Source: Achromobacter sp. ASV32
Lineage (GTDB): Bacteria; Pseudomonadota; Gammaproteobacteria; Burkholderiales; Burkholderiaceae_B
Direction: 5' to 3'
Assembly: GCF_016428805.1 (NCBI RefSeq)
Contig: NZ_JAELTJ010000052.1
Span: forward strand, 1 to 36,961
DNA: 36,961 nucleotides
In this document: positions 7,958-16,259 of the stretch, in pieces
How the letters are laid out: every line of letters begins with the position of its first letter
How positions within the stretch are numbered: the stretch's first letter is position 1
Notes under the pieces: generated by a model
The model's database searches: none
Told to the model about the DNA's origin: nothing
What the model saw: the letters and a program-made list of their open reading frames with translations, nothing else
Program-made: the position numbers and the translations under genes

Positions 7958-9511
7958 ATGTTCCCCTTGCTGCGCCTGCTACGCATCATTCTGGTTTCGC
8001 TGCGCTATGGCCTGGACGAGCTGGTGCTGTCCAGCCTGAACCATCCCCTGGCGACGTGCCTGTTGCGGGTCATCCGGCTGGGCACCCGTCCGCGTCAGCC
8101 GCGCGGCCAGCGGCTGCGCATGGCGCTGGAATCGCTGGGCCCGATTTTCGTGAAATTCGGCCAGGTGCTGTCCACCCGCCGCGACCTGATTCCCGCCGAC
8201 ATCGCCAACGAGCTGGCGCTGCTGCAGGACCGCGTGCCGCCGTTCCCGTCGGCCCAGGCGGCGGCCTGCATCGAGGCCGCGCTGGGCGCGCCGCCTGAAA
8301 AGCTGTTCGCGCAGTTCCAGGTCGATCCGGTGGCGTCCGCCTCCATTGCGCAGGTGCACTTCGCGGTGCTGCACGACGGCCGCGAAGTCGCGGTCAAGGT
8401 GCTGCGCCCGGGCATGCTGAGCATCATCGAGAAGGACCTGTCGCTGCTCAAGATCGTGGCGCGCATCATCGAGCGCCTGGGCGCCGATGGCCGCCGGCTC
8501 AAGCCACGCGAGGTCGTGGCTGAATTCGACAAATACCTGCACGACGAACTGGACCTGGTGCGCGAGGCCTCCAATTGCAGCCAGCTGCGCCGCAATTTCG
8601 GTCCGGAATCCGGCCGCGGCGACATGCTGATGGTGCCCGAGGTCATCTGGGAATACACCGCGTCCACCGTGTTCACCATGCAGCGCATGTACGGCGTGCC
8701 GGTGGGCCAGGTCGAGCGCATGCGCGAGCTGGGCATCGACATCCCCACGCTGGCCCGGACCGGCGTCGAGATCTTCTTCACCCAGGTGTTCACCGACGGT
8801 TTCTTCCACGCCGACATGCACCCGGGCAATATCTATGTGTCCGACCGGCCCGAAACGCTGGGCAGCTATATTGCGCTGGACTTCGGCATCGTCGGCTCGC
8901 TGTCCGAGTTCGACAAGAATTACCTGGCGCAGAACTTCCTGGCCTTCTTCCACCGCGATTACCGCCGCGTGGCGCAGTTGCACATCGAGTCGGGCTGGGT
9001 GCCGCCGGACACGCGCGAAGAAGAACTCGAAGGCGCGGTGCGCGCCGTCTGCGAACCCTATTTTGATCGCCCTTTGTCCGAGATTTCGCTGGGGCAGGTG
9101 CTGCTGCGCCTGTTCCAGACCTCGCGCCGGTTCAATGTCGAGATCCAGCCGCAACTGGTGCTGCTGCAAAAGACATTGCTGAACGTCGAAGGCCTGGGGC
9201 GGCAACTGGACCCCAACCTGGATCTCTGGAAAACCGCCAAGCCCTATCTCGAACGCTGGATGCGCCAGCGGGTCGGCATCAAGGGCCTGCGGCAGAGCCT
9301 GGAAAAAGAAGCCGTGCAGTGGTCGCAGATGCTGCCGGCCCTGCCCAGGCTGGTCCACGACCACCTGAACCGCCCGAACGTATCGCCGGCCCTGCTGGCC
9401 GAGATGATCCAGCTGCGGCGGGCCCAGGAACAGAGCAACCGGCTGGTCGCAGCGCTGGTTGGCGTGCTTGCCTTGGCGATCGGGGTCGCCTTGTGGGCAT
9501 TGACGCGATAG
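7958..9511 (+). CDS. ubiB: Ubiquinone biosynthesis ATPase/kinase-like protein UbiB
   Basis: A 517-residue ABC1/ADCK family protein needed for ubiquinone synthesis. All signature elements are present: KxGQ at 66-69 (FVKFGQV), the Ala-rich loop ASASIAQ at 126-132 replacing the kinase glycine loop, Lys147 (VAVKV), a HADMHPGN catalytic loop at 284-291, and DFG at 308-310. A C-terminal hydrophobic anchor lies at about 494-514. Family members are atypical ATPases thought to help extract membrane-bound precursors. It starts three bases after ubiJ, so the two are coupled. Confidence 0.96.
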   Translation: MFPLLRLLRIILVSLRYGLDELVLSSLNHPLATCLLRVIRLGTRPRQPRGQRLRMALESLGPIFVKFGQVLSTRRDLIPADIANELALLQDRVPPFPSAQAAACIEAALGAPPEKLFAQFQVDPVASASIAQVHFAVLHDGREVAVKVLRPGMLSIIEKDLSLLKIVARIIERLGADGRRLKPREVVAEFDKYLHDELDLVREASNCSQLRRNFGPESGRGDMLMVPEVIWEYTASTVFTMQRMYGVPVGQVERMRELGIDIPTLARTGVEIFFTQVFTDGFFHADMHPGNIYVSDRPETLGSYIALDFGIVGSLSEFDKNYLAQNFLAFFHRDYRRVAQLHIESGWVPPDTREEELEGAVRAVCEPYFDRPLSEISLGQVLLRLFQTSRRFNVEIQPQLVLLQKTLLNVEGLGRQLDPNLDLWKTAKPYLERWMRQRVGIKGLRQSLEKEAVQWSQMLPALPRLVHDHLNRPNVSPALLAEMIQLRRAQEQSNRLVAALVGVLALAIGVALWALTR

Positions 9512-9544
9512 GCGGCGCGATGGTGTAGTGCGATCCCCCTGTCA

Positions 9545-9562
9545 TGTTTCATTCATGAAACA
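9545..9562. promoter_or_regulatory. Perfect dyad, candidate operator
   Basis: TGTTTCAT-TC-ATGAAACA is an 18-base perfect inverted repeat with two central bases. It lies 33 bases after ubiB and 130 bases before the diiron-protein ATG. There is no T-run, so it looks more like a protein-binding site (for example for a TetR or GntR dimer) than a terminator. The binding protein is unknown. Confidence 0.5.
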
Positions 9563-9692
9563 GTCATCATAGCTTCGCGGGAAACGGCGAAAAATAGCGC
9601 TGCGGCGGCCAATGCAGCGTCACGCCGGCAAGCGCGTGCGCCATTCATTAATTTCTATAGCCCCACTAGCGGGACGAAAACAAGGGCAGAAC

Positions 9693-10571
9693 ATGCTTTA
9701 TCCTGAACTCTTCAAGACCATGGAAGCGGTGCGCTGGAATATGGCGCACGATATTCCCTGGGGGGATTTTGATCGCAGCAAGCTCTCGGACGAGCAGGCC
9801 CAGACGATCAAGATGAACGCCATCACCGAGTGGGCGGCGCTGCCGGCTACTGAGATGTTCCTGCGTGACAATCGCGGCGATAGCGATTTCTGCGCCTTCA
9901 TGTCGGTGTGGTTCTTCGAAGAGCAAAAGCACTCCCTGGTACTGATCGAATACCTGCGTCGCTTCTGCCCGGACCTGGTGCCCACCGAAGAAGAGCTGCA
10001 CAACGTGCGCTTCGAGTTCGACGTAGCCCCCGAGCTGGAAACGCTGATGTTGCACTTTTGTGGCGAAGTGCGCCTGAATCACTGGTATCGCCGGGCCGCC
10101 GAATGGCATACCGAGCCGGTCATCAAGGCCATCTACAAGACCGTGGCCCAGGACGAAGCCCGTCATGCCGGCGCCTACCTGCAGTACATGCGCCGCGCGC
10201 TGCATAACCGCGGCGACGACACCAGCGTCCAGGCGCGCCTGGCGTTTTCCAAGATCGGCGTGCTGATGGCGTCGGCCGGCCGCACGCAGCAGGCGCTGCA
10301 CCCGACCAATCTGCACGTCAACAAGGACCTGTTCCCCAATGACACGGTGCAGTCGCGCCTGCCCGAGCCCGGCTGGCTGGAACACTGGCTGGACACCCAG
10401 ATCCGCTTTGACGGCGTCTGGGAACAGAAGGTCGCCACCCGCATCCTGCACATCCTGTCCAAGCTGATGGACCGCAGCTTCGAGACGGTCAAGGATCTGA
10501 ACCGCTACCGCAAGGAAATGACCGCGCTGGTCGTGCCCAAGGAAAAGGAAATCATCCTGGCCGGCGCCTGA
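9693..10571 (+). CDS. Ferritin-like diiron protein, acyl-ACP desaturase-like ligand pattern
   Basis: A 292-residue soluble protein with no signal peptide. The ATG at 9693 follows AAGGGC. The diiron four-helix pattern is readable: Glu46 or Glu54 (TEMFL) on the first helix, E77-QK-H80, Glu125 (GEVRLNH) and E155-AR-H158. The spaced ExxH pairs EEQKH and DEARH resemble those of soluble acyl-ACP desaturases and other ferritin-like oxygenases. The substrate is unknown. It lies between ubiB and hldC; Coq7-type hydroxylases in ubiquinone synthesis are also diiron ferritin-like, but they are much shorter, so I do not call it that. A perfect dyad upstream suggests separate regulation. Confidence 0.75.
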   Translation: MLYPELFKTMEAVRWNMAHDIPWGDFDRSKLSDEQAQTIKMNAITEWAALPATEMFLRDNRGDSDFCAFMSVWFFEEQKHSLVLIEYLRRFCPDLVPTEEELHNVRFEFDVAPELETLMLHFCGEVRLNHWYRRAAEWHTEPVIKAIYKTVAQDEARHAGAYLQYMRRALHNRGDDTSVQARLAFSKIGVLMASAGRTQQALHPTNLHVNKDLFPNDTVQSRLPEPGWLEHWLDTQIRFDGVWEQKVATRILHILSKLMDRSFETVKDLNRYRKEMTALVVPKEKEIILAGA

Positions 10572-10584
10572 GTACAATCGCGCC

Positions 10585-11073
10585 ATGCCTGCCGCCCGTT
10601 TCGAATCCAAAGTCCTGTCCCGCGACGACTGCGTCGCCGCCGTCGCTGCCGGCCGCTTGCCGCGGCCGCTGGTGTTCACCAATGGCGTCTTCGACATCCT
10701 GCATCGCGGCCATGCCACCTATCTCGATCAGGCCGCCCAACTGGGCGCCACGCTGGTCGTGGCGGTCAACACCGATGAATCGGTGCGCCGCCTGGGCAAG
10801 GGCGAAGAGCGCCCCTTGAACCGCATGGAAGACCGCGCCGCGCTGCTGGCGGCGCTGGGCTTTGTCACGGTGGTGACTTCGTTCCACGAAGATACCCCCG
10901 AGGCCCTGATCGGCCAGCTCAAGCCCGACCTCATCGTCAAGGGCGGCGACTACGACATGGAAAAACTGCCCGAAACCGCCCTGGTCAAATCCTGGGGCGG
11001 CCGGGCGGTAGCGATTCCCTTCGAGTTCGAGCGGTCCACGACGGCGCTGGTCAAGAAGATCCAGGGCGCGTAG
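10585..11073 (+). CDS. rfaE2: D-glycero-beta-D-manno-heptose 1-phosphate adenylyltransferase
   Basis: A 162-residue nucleotidyltransferase corresponding to the C-terminal half of E. coli HldE (also called HldC or RfaE2). It activates heptose 1-phosphate to ADP-heptose for the LPS inner core, in the cytoplasm. The nucleotide-binding signature is at 31-46 (FTNGVFDILHRGHATYL, with His40-x-x-His43). DLIVKGGDYD and a Ser-Thr near the C-terminus (ERSTTALVKKI) are also family features. The kinase half (HldA) is not adjacent. It starts 13 bases after the diiron gene stop, so the two are probably co-transcribed. Confidence 0.93.
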   Translation: MPAARFESKVLSRDDCVAAVAAGRLPRPLVFTNGVFDILHRGHATYLDQAAQLGATLVVAVNTDESVRRLGKGEERPLNRMEDRAALLAALGFVTVVTSFHEDTPEALIGQLKPDLIVKGGDYDMEKLPETALVKSWGGRAVAIPFEFERSTTALVKKIQGA

Positions 11074-11100
11074 TCGCAAAGGCGGACTGCGCCCATGAAC

Positions 11101-11128
11101 AAGGCGGCCTGCGGGCCGCCTTTGCTTT
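11101..11128 (+). terminator. Terminator after rfaE2
   Basis: A 9-bp perfect stem (AAGGCGGCC / GGCCGCCTT, loop TGCG) is followed by TGCTTTG. It lies between two converging genes (rfaE2 and the autotransporter), so it may act in both directions, although on the minus strand the T-run is only two bases. Confidence 0.75.
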
Positions 11129-11152
11129 GCTGGCGCAGGTGGCCGCCCGTGG

Positions 11153-13747
11153 CTAGAACTTCCAGCGCAGCGCTATCGAGCCGGTCTGGTCGCGGTTGCC
11201 ATTGCCGAATTGACCGCCGTAGCCCAGCGCGACCGTGGTGTTGCGCGACACCTGTGCGTCCAAGCTCAGTTCCAGCAGCGCCGCGTCGCGCGCGATGGGC
11301 GCGCCCATCGCCGTGAACGTATCGCTGCCCTCAAACGCCATGCTGGTGCGCGGCTGCACGTCGCCGAAGGCGTGGCGCCACCCCAGCGTGCTGCGTACGA
11401 CGCCATCCAACGACCCCAGTGCCACCGCGTGGTGAGTGCGCACGCCCAGCGTGGTGGTGGTCAGGTCGTTGCGCATGCGTTCGCCCGACAGCGCGGCGGA
11501 GCCGCCTGATTCGGAAAAGCCGCGGATGCGCTGGTCGCTCCAGGACACGCCAGCGTAGGGCTCCAGCGTGAAGGTGCTGCCGATCGGCAGCGAGTAACCC
11601 AATTCGGTGAACAATTGGGCTGTGCTGGCGCCGTAGTCGGCAGTCAGCTTCTGGTCGAGCGCGCCCATGTGGACGCGACGTTGGGTGCCGATGTCGTGCC
11701 AGGTGTAGGCGCCGCCCGCCAGGAAGTTCAGCTTGCCGGGGCCGGCCGCGAACGATTGACCACCGTAGAGCGTCAGGCTGTAGCTGTTGATGTCGGCCTG
11801 CGAGTTCACGGCGTCGGCACGCGCCCGGGCGTCGGTATAGCCGACAGCGCCACCCACACGCCAGCCGTTGGCAAGCGCGTGGTCGGCGCCCATGAAGAGG
11901 CCGCCGGTGTGTTGCCGGACCTCCGCGGTTTCGCTGGTGGCATTGCTGCGCTGCCAATTGCCGACCACTTGCGCCCAGATGGGACGTGCGGTCGATTGCG
12001 GCAGCGTCGAGGCGGCCGGGGCGGCATCGCTGCCAGCGGCGTCTGCCGTGGGGGCGCCGGCTTGCATGACGGCGCTCAAGTTGCTGCGAAAGTGCTCCAG
12101 CGGCACTGCCGCCGCCGTTGACGCCGTGTTGCGCAGCGAGGACGCCGCGCTGGCATGCGCTTCACCGGACAGGGCCTGGAACGCCGCAGCGGGAGCGCCT
12201 ACGGGCAGGTTCAGCACGGCCTGATAGACAGGGTTTCCGGCGGACAGGCTTTCGACCGCGTTGGCGACGGAGCGCTGGTTGCGCGAATTGGCGCCGTCCT
12301 CGAACTTCATGGGACGCGCGGGCTCGCCGTTGCCATTGCCGGGCGTGACCGGGGGCACCACGCGCCGCACCAGGGTCAGCACGACATTGTTGCCATCGTT
12401 GGCGACGGTGGGCGTCAGGTACGCAAGATTGCTGCTGGCCGACGCGAAACTGCCCGTCAACGACTGTGCTGACAGGATCGTATAGGCGGTGTTTTCGGCG
12501 TATATGCCATTGCCTGCTAGCACGTTGACGGCCGCGCCGCCCAGTTGGGCGTTTCCTGTGACGGTCAGCTTGTCGCCCTGGCCTGCTGCGGTGACGCGGG
12601 TTTCGTACGTGGAGGTGGCGCTCAGGCTCAGGTTGCCGTCGATGACGGCGGCGCTGGGTGCGCCGTCTGCGCTGCCTAGCGCCAGCGTATTGCGGCCCAG
12701 CGATCGCACGTCGCCGATCGTATTCGATCCACTCCAGAGTTCAAGGCGATTGCCGTCACCTTGCATCAACACCGCGTCGCCGCGGCGGGTGCCCTCTTGG
12801 TTCATGCCAGCTTGAATGTTGCCGCGGTTGCGGATCGCGACATTCGTCCCGGCGATCACGCCGGCTCCGCCGTTGCCCTGAATATATGGGGTGCCGGAAG
12901 GCGCCAAAGAGCCTCCGCCGTTTCCCCCAGCGAGCGTGCCCAGGTTGTCGACGCTGAGCGCGCCGCCGGTTCCATTCATGATCACCAGGCCGTTGCCGCC
13001 GTTGCCGCTTTTGCCGTTTGGCGTTGCGGTGGCACCGCCTTCACCCCCCGTAATTGCGCCTTGGTTGAGCACTACACCGCTCTGGACGAAAGCCCCATCA
13101 CCACCGTCGCCGCCATTGCCGTTGGCAATGGGAGAAGGATCGCTGTTGTAGCCACCTCGCCCACCCATCATTCGGCCGCCCAGCCGGTTTTGCAGTTGGC
13201 CTGAGCCGAGATACACGCCTGTGCCTCCCCCGCCGCCGGACCCGGACATGGAGTACGTGGAGTCGCCACCGGAGATGACGCCCATTGCCAGATTGTCGAT
13301 CTTGCCTGTGAGGACGATCAGGCCGTCGCCACCGCCACCGGTGCCGTTACCGTCGTAGCTGAGGTAGGCGAATCCGCCCTGAAGGGAGGTGGCGACCACG
13401 GCGGTCACGTCTGCACCGCTCAGGAAAATGGCGGCGCCGCCACCCCCGCCGCTGCCGCCCAGGCCGCCTTCCTGCGGTGCGCCGAACGTGTACACCGTGT
13501 TCGGCGTGCTCAATGCGATGCCGACGGCCCCATCACCCGGGGCATTGTTTTCGCCTATTCCGCCGTTGTTCCAGCTACCGCCCCGGCCGCCGGCCATATC
13601 CCCGCCACTGCCGGCGCCGCCTGCGCCGCCGGCTACGGCCGGGACGTTGACGGCAACACTCAGGGCGCTGATGACTAGAAGACTCAGCAATCGAACTGGA
13701 GAGACAAGCTTGGGGTGCGCTGGACGGGAGATGCCAGATACGGTCAT
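11153..13747 (-). CDS. Autotransporter with glycine-rich passenger
   Basis: An 864-residue type Va secreted protein. I choose ATG 13747 because GAGGG lies 8 bases upstream; the longer frame needs a TTG. The signal peptide has a hydrophobic core at about 19-38. Residues about 40-330 are extremely Gly/Asn-rich (many GGxGG and GGGGG blocks), reminiscent of mycobacterial PE-PGRS regions. A beta-helix-type stretch follows (about 335-480; SGSNTIGDV, YETRVTAAGQGDKLTV). The C-terminal 12-strand beta-barrel covers about 595-864, starting IWAQVVGNWQR and ending ALRWKF with the required terminal Phe. The passenger is probably surface exposed; adhesion or immune evasion is only a guess. Codons in the passenger are more mixed than in neighbouring genes. 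Confidence 0.88.
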   Translation of the reverse strand: MTVSGISRPAHPKLVSPVRLLSLLVISALSVAVNVPAVAGGAGGAGSGGDMAGGRGGSWNNGGIGENNAPGDGAVGIALSTPNTVYTFGAPQEGGLGGSGGGGGAAIFLSGADVTAVVATSLQGGFAYLSYDGNGTGGGGDGLIVLTGKIDNLAMGVISGGDSTYSMSGSGGGGGTGVYLGSGQLQNRLGGRMMGGRGGYNSDPSPIANGNGGDGGDGAFVQSGVVLNQGAITGGEGGATATPNGKSGNGGNGLVIMNGTGGALSVDNLGTLAGGNGGGSLAPSGTPYIQGNGGAGVIAGTNVAIRNRGNIQAGMNQEGTRRGDAVLMQGDGNRLELWSGSNTIGDVRSLGRNTLALGSADGAPSAAVIDGNLSLSATSTYETRVTAAGQGDKLTVTGNAQLGGAAVNVLAGNGIYAENTAYTILSAQSLTGSFASASSNLAYLTPTVANDGNNVVLTLVRRVVPPVTPGNGNGEPARPMKFEDGANSRNQRSVANAVESLSAGNPVYQAVLNLPVGAPAAAFQALSGEAHASAASSLRNTASTAAAVPLEHFRSNLSAVMQAGAPTADAAGSDAAPAASTLPQSTARPIWAQVVGNWQRSNATSETAEVRQHTGGLFMGADHALANGWRVGGAVGYTDARARADAVNSQADINSYSLTLYGGQSFAAGPGKLNFLAGGAYTWHDIGTQRRVHMGALDQKLTADYGASTAQLFTELGYSLPIGSTFTLEPYAGVSWSDQRIRGFSESGGSAALSGERMRNDLTTTTLGVRTHHAVALGSLDGVVRSTLGWRHAFGDVQPRTSMAFEGSDTFTAMGAPIARDAALLELSLDAQVSRNTTVALGYGGQFGNGNRDQTGSIALRWKF

Positions 13748-13812
13748 AGGACCCTCAGATGGCAACGAAGCGGCGGGTGGCCTCGTTCAACGCGCAGAAT
13801 CGTAACAGGTTA

Positions 13813-13840
13813 ATTATAAAAATTACCGAACATGTATCAA
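13813..13840 (-). promoter_or_regulatory. Sigma-70 promoter of the autotransporter gene
   Basis: On the minus strand TTGATA (13840-13835) and TATAAT (13818-13813) are separated by 16 bases. This matches 5/6 and 6/6 of the consensus inside a conspicuous AT-rich island (about 13800-13880) in GC-rich DNA. Predicted transcription starts near 13806, leaving a leader of about 60 bases. Confidence 0.65.
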
Positions 13841-13897
13841 AAGCGAAAAAATAAAATACTCTTGAGTAGGTTATTGACAAAGGGCTATGACATGGCG

Positions 13898-13924
13898 CCG
13901 CGCTGGTCGGAATTTCCAGCGCGG
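13898..13924 (-). terminator. Hairpin after the TolC-family gene
   Basis: A 9-bp perfect stem (CCGCGCTGG / CCAGCGCGG) with a 9-base loop starts 20 bases beyond the tolC stop. A competing small stem GGGGTC / GACCCC lies at 13923-13937. There is no T-run, so this could be a rho-dependent end or an mRNA-stabilising structure. Confidence 0.45.
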
Positions 13925-13943
13925 GGTCGTGGACCCCGTCCGA

Positions 13944-15272
13944 TCAGCGTGGTTCGCGCAGCAGCCGGTTGATCGCGTCCAGGTCGGTCTCGGCCAAAAT
14001 GCCGCTGGTGGCCTTCAGGCGCAGGCCGGCCAGCACGGTGCTGTAGCGCGCCAGCGCCAGGTCGCGCTGGGTGGCGTAGAGCTGCTGCTGGGCGTTGAGC
14101 ACGTCCAGGTTGATACGTACGCCGACCTCGTAGCCGGTGCGGTTGGCCTCGACGGCGGCGCGGCTGGACTTTTCGCCGGCTTCCAGGGCCTGGATGCGGG
14201 CCAGGCCGCTGGTGACGCCGCTGTAGTACTGGCGGGCGGCCTGCACGGCCTGGCGGCGCGCGGCTTCGAAGTCGTGGCGCGCTTTTTGTTCGAGCTGCAC
14301 TTTTTCCGTGACCTGCGAGGACACGCCGCCGCCCGAATACAGCGGAATCGACAGCACCACGCCGATGCTGCTGTCGATGGGCTTGCCCGGGGCGCCGTTG
14401 CGCATCACGGCGTCGCTGGCGCTGCCGCTGGTGGCGCGCAGGTTCAGGGTGGGGTAGTGGCCGCTCTTGGCGATCTGGATCTCGCGCCCGGCGATGCGGG
14501 TCAGCAATTGGGCGCGCAGCACGTCCAGGCTGGACGCTTCGGCCTGGGTGCTCCAGTCGGCCACGCGGGCCGGTTGCGGCGCGGGCAGCCGCACGCCTGG
14601 CGGCAGCTCGGCCAGGGCGCCGGGCGGGCTGCCGATGATCTTGGCCAGCTCGTCGCGCCTAACGTCCAGGTCGTTCTGCAGGCGCAGTTCCTGGGCTACC
14701 ACCAGGTCGTAGCGCGCCTGCGCTTCGTAGGTGTCGGTGATGGTGGCGTTGCCCAGCTCGAAGTTGCGCTTGGCCGACTCCAGTTGGCCGGCCACGGCGG
14801 CCTTTTCGGCTTCGGTGGCGGTGAGGGTGTCCTGGGCGTACAGCACGTTGAAGTAGGCATCGGCCACGCGCAGCAGCAGGTCCTGGTAGGCCTGCTGCAA
14901 CTGGACTTCGACGTCGGCGACGATCAGCTTGGACTGTTCGAAATTCTGCCACCGGCCCCAGTCGAACAGGGGTTGGGTCAGCGCCAGGTCCCAGACGCCG
15001 CGGCCGCCGCTATAGGCGACGCCGCCACGGGTGCTGCGGGTCTGCTGGTAGGCGCCGCCGGCGCCCGCCGAGACTTCGGGCAGCAGCAGGGCGCGGGCCT
15101 GGGGTTCTTTTTCCAGGCCGGCGCGGTAATTGGCGCGCGCCGAGGCGTACAGCGGATCATTGCCCAGGGCGGCCTGCCATACCTGCAGCAGGTTCTGCGC
15201 GGACGCGGGCGACGGGCCGACGCTTGCGGCGGAGGTAAAAACCAGTAAAGCCGTAAGCAGTCGGACGCGCAT
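13944..15272 (-). CDS. tolC: TolC-family outer-membrane efflux channel
   Basis: A 442-residue precursor. Residues 1-25 form a signal peptide ending in ASA before QNLLQVWQAAL, a typical TolC start (compare ENLMQVYQQA). Two repeats of the outer-membrane-efflux domain follow: LTQPLFDWGRW and VADAYFNVLYAQDTL in the first half, LSIPLYSGGGVSSQV and NRTGYEVGVRINLDVLNAQQQLY in the second. It would form the trimeric outer-membrane exit duct for type I secretion and RND/MFS pumps. No membrane-fusion or pump gene adjoins it, which fits a shared housekeeping TolC. No SD is visible before ATG 15272. It follows pcm on the same strand by 113 bases. Confidence 0.93.
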   Translation of the reverse strand: MRVRLLTALLVFTSAASVGPSPASAQNLLQVWQAALGNDPLYASARANYRAGLEKEPQARALLLPEVSAGAGGAYQQTRSTRGGVAYSGGRGVWDLALTQPLFDWGRWQNFEQSKLIVADVEVQLQQAYQDLLLRVADAYFNVLYAQDTLTATEAEKAAVAGQLESAKRNFELGNATITDTYEAQARYDLVVAQELRLQNDLDVRRDELAKIIGSPPGALAELPPGVRLPAPQPARVADWSTQAEASSLDVLRAQLLTRIAGREIQIAKSGHYPTLNLRATSGSASDAVMRNGAPGKPIDSSIGVVLSIPLYSGGGVSSQVTEKVQLEQKARHDFEAARRQAVQAARQYYSGVTSGLARIQALEAGEKSSRAAVEANRTGYEVGVRINLDVLNAQQQLYATQRDLALARYSTVLAGLRLKATSGILAETDLDAINRLLREPR

Positions 15273-15353
15273 GATCTGTCAGGAGGAGGGGTGCTGCTCC
15301 AGGAAAGCCGGGCCTGAGGTTCCCTTGCCGGCCGTTGGGCGCGGATCGGAAGC

Positions 15354-15374
15354 GCGGGGCCGCCAGGGCCCCGC
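15354..15374 (-). other. Hairpin in the pcm-tolC gap
   Basis: An 8-bp perfect stem (GCGGGGCC / GGCCCCGC, 5-base loop) lies 11 bases after the pcm stop, with no T-run. It may weaken readthrough from pcm into tolC. Confidence 0.4.
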
Positions 15375-15385
15375 CCAGGGGGAAC

Positions 15386-16066
15386 TCAGAACTTGAACTG
15401 CGACACCGTGGCGCCGCGCAGGGGCTTGACGACCGTTTCGAACAGATTGACGGTCTCGAAGCTGGCGGCGGTGGTGCGGGTGATACGACAGGCGGTCATG
15501 ATGGGGTTCTGGCCCACGATGACCACCAGGCGGCCGCCCACGCGCAATTGGTACTTCAGCGCATCCGGCACGACCGGCACCGAGCCGGTGACCAGGATGG
15601 CGTCGTATTCGGTGGAGCCCCAGCCGTTGCGGCCGTCGCCGGTTTCGACCTTGACGTTGGTGACGTTGTTCATCTGCAGGTTCTGCTGCGCGAACGTGAC
15701 CAGGCGGCTGTCGATTTCGACCGAGGTGACCTGTTGCGCCAGGTAGCCCAGCAGGGCGGCCTGGTAGCCGGAACCGGTGCCGATTTCGAGCACGCAGTCG
15801 CTCTTGCTCAGTTGCAGTTCCTGCGCCAGGCGGGCTTCCACCTTGGGCGCGAGCATGGTCTGGCGGGTGTTGACCGCGTTGATTTCCAGCGGCAGTTCCA
15901 GGTCGGAAAATGCCAGGGCGCGCAGGGCGGGCGGCACGAATTGTTCGCGGCGCACGTCGAACAGTGCTTGCAGCACGTTGGCGTCCAGCACATCCCACGG
16001 GCGGATCTGCTGTTCCACCATGTTGAAGCGGGCTTGTTCTACGTCGGGCAGGGTCGAAGCGTTCAT
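15386..16066 (-). CDS. pcm: Protein-L-isoaspartate O-methyltransferase family protein
   Basis: A 226-residue SAM-dependent methyltransferase. ATG at 16066; upstream codons in the same frame show no conservation pattern. The N-terminal helix MVEQQIRPWDVLD is typical of the alpha/beta-proteobacterial Pcm branch. The SAM motif VLEIGTGSGYQAALL is at about 93-107, followed by VTSVEID, the GDGRNGW segment and the closing block PDALKYQLRVGGRLVV. It repairs isoaspartyl residues in damaged proteins in the cytoplasm; family members lacking full activity are known, so the repair function is likely but untested. A TACAAT box at 16105-16100 is a possible -10, with no good -35. The pcm-tolC pairing is recalled from Bordetella-type genomes. 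Confidence 0.85.
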   Translation of the reverse strand: MNASTLPDVEQARFNMVEQQIRPWDVLDANVLQALFDVRREQFVPPALRALAFSDLELPLEINAVNTRQTMLAPKVEARLAQELQLSKSDCVLEIGTGSGYQAALLGYLAQQVTSVEIDSRLVTFAQQNLQMNNVTNVKVETGDGRNGWGSTEYDAILVTGSVPVVPDALKYQLRVGGRLVVIVGQNPIMTACRITRTTAASFETVNLFETVVKPLRGATVSQFKF

Positions 16067-16225
16067 GACGGTCAGAAAAAACAGAGGAATCAACTGACCA
16101 TTGTACCGATTCGTAGCGTCCTGTGACGGCCCGGGCTCAGCCGGAAAAGTTACAGCCGGGCATTGCCGCCCGCCACTGCGGCGGGCCAGCGGGCGCCGCG
16201 CCGGATGTAACCGTCGGCGGGCAGG

Positions 16226-16250
16226 GCGCGGGCGTTGGCCGCGCCCGCGC
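16226..16250 (-). terminator. Strong GC hairpin downstream of thiD
   Basis: A 9-bp perfect stem (GCGCGGGCG / CGCCCGCGC) with a 7-base loop lies 10 bases past the thiD stop. There is no T-run after it, so it may be a pausing or rho-assisted terminator. The rest of the gap to pcm (16067-16225) holds no recognisable gene. Confidence 0.45.
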
Positions 16251-16259
16251 GCCAGGGCG

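Noticed and set aside
9693..10571. Calling the diiron protein a Coq7 ubiquinone hydroxylase
   Set aside because: Coq7 is far shorter, and only the generic ExxH diiron pattern is shared; proximity to ubiB alone is not enough.
13748..13765. Upstream TTG start for the autotransporter
   Set aside because: It would place the good SD (GAGGG) inside the coding region; the ATG at 13747 fits that SD.
16067..16259. Possible small gene between thiD and pcm
   Set aside because: The open frames here lack an SD and any recognisable motif; the stretch contains a GC hairpin and probably the pcm promoter.
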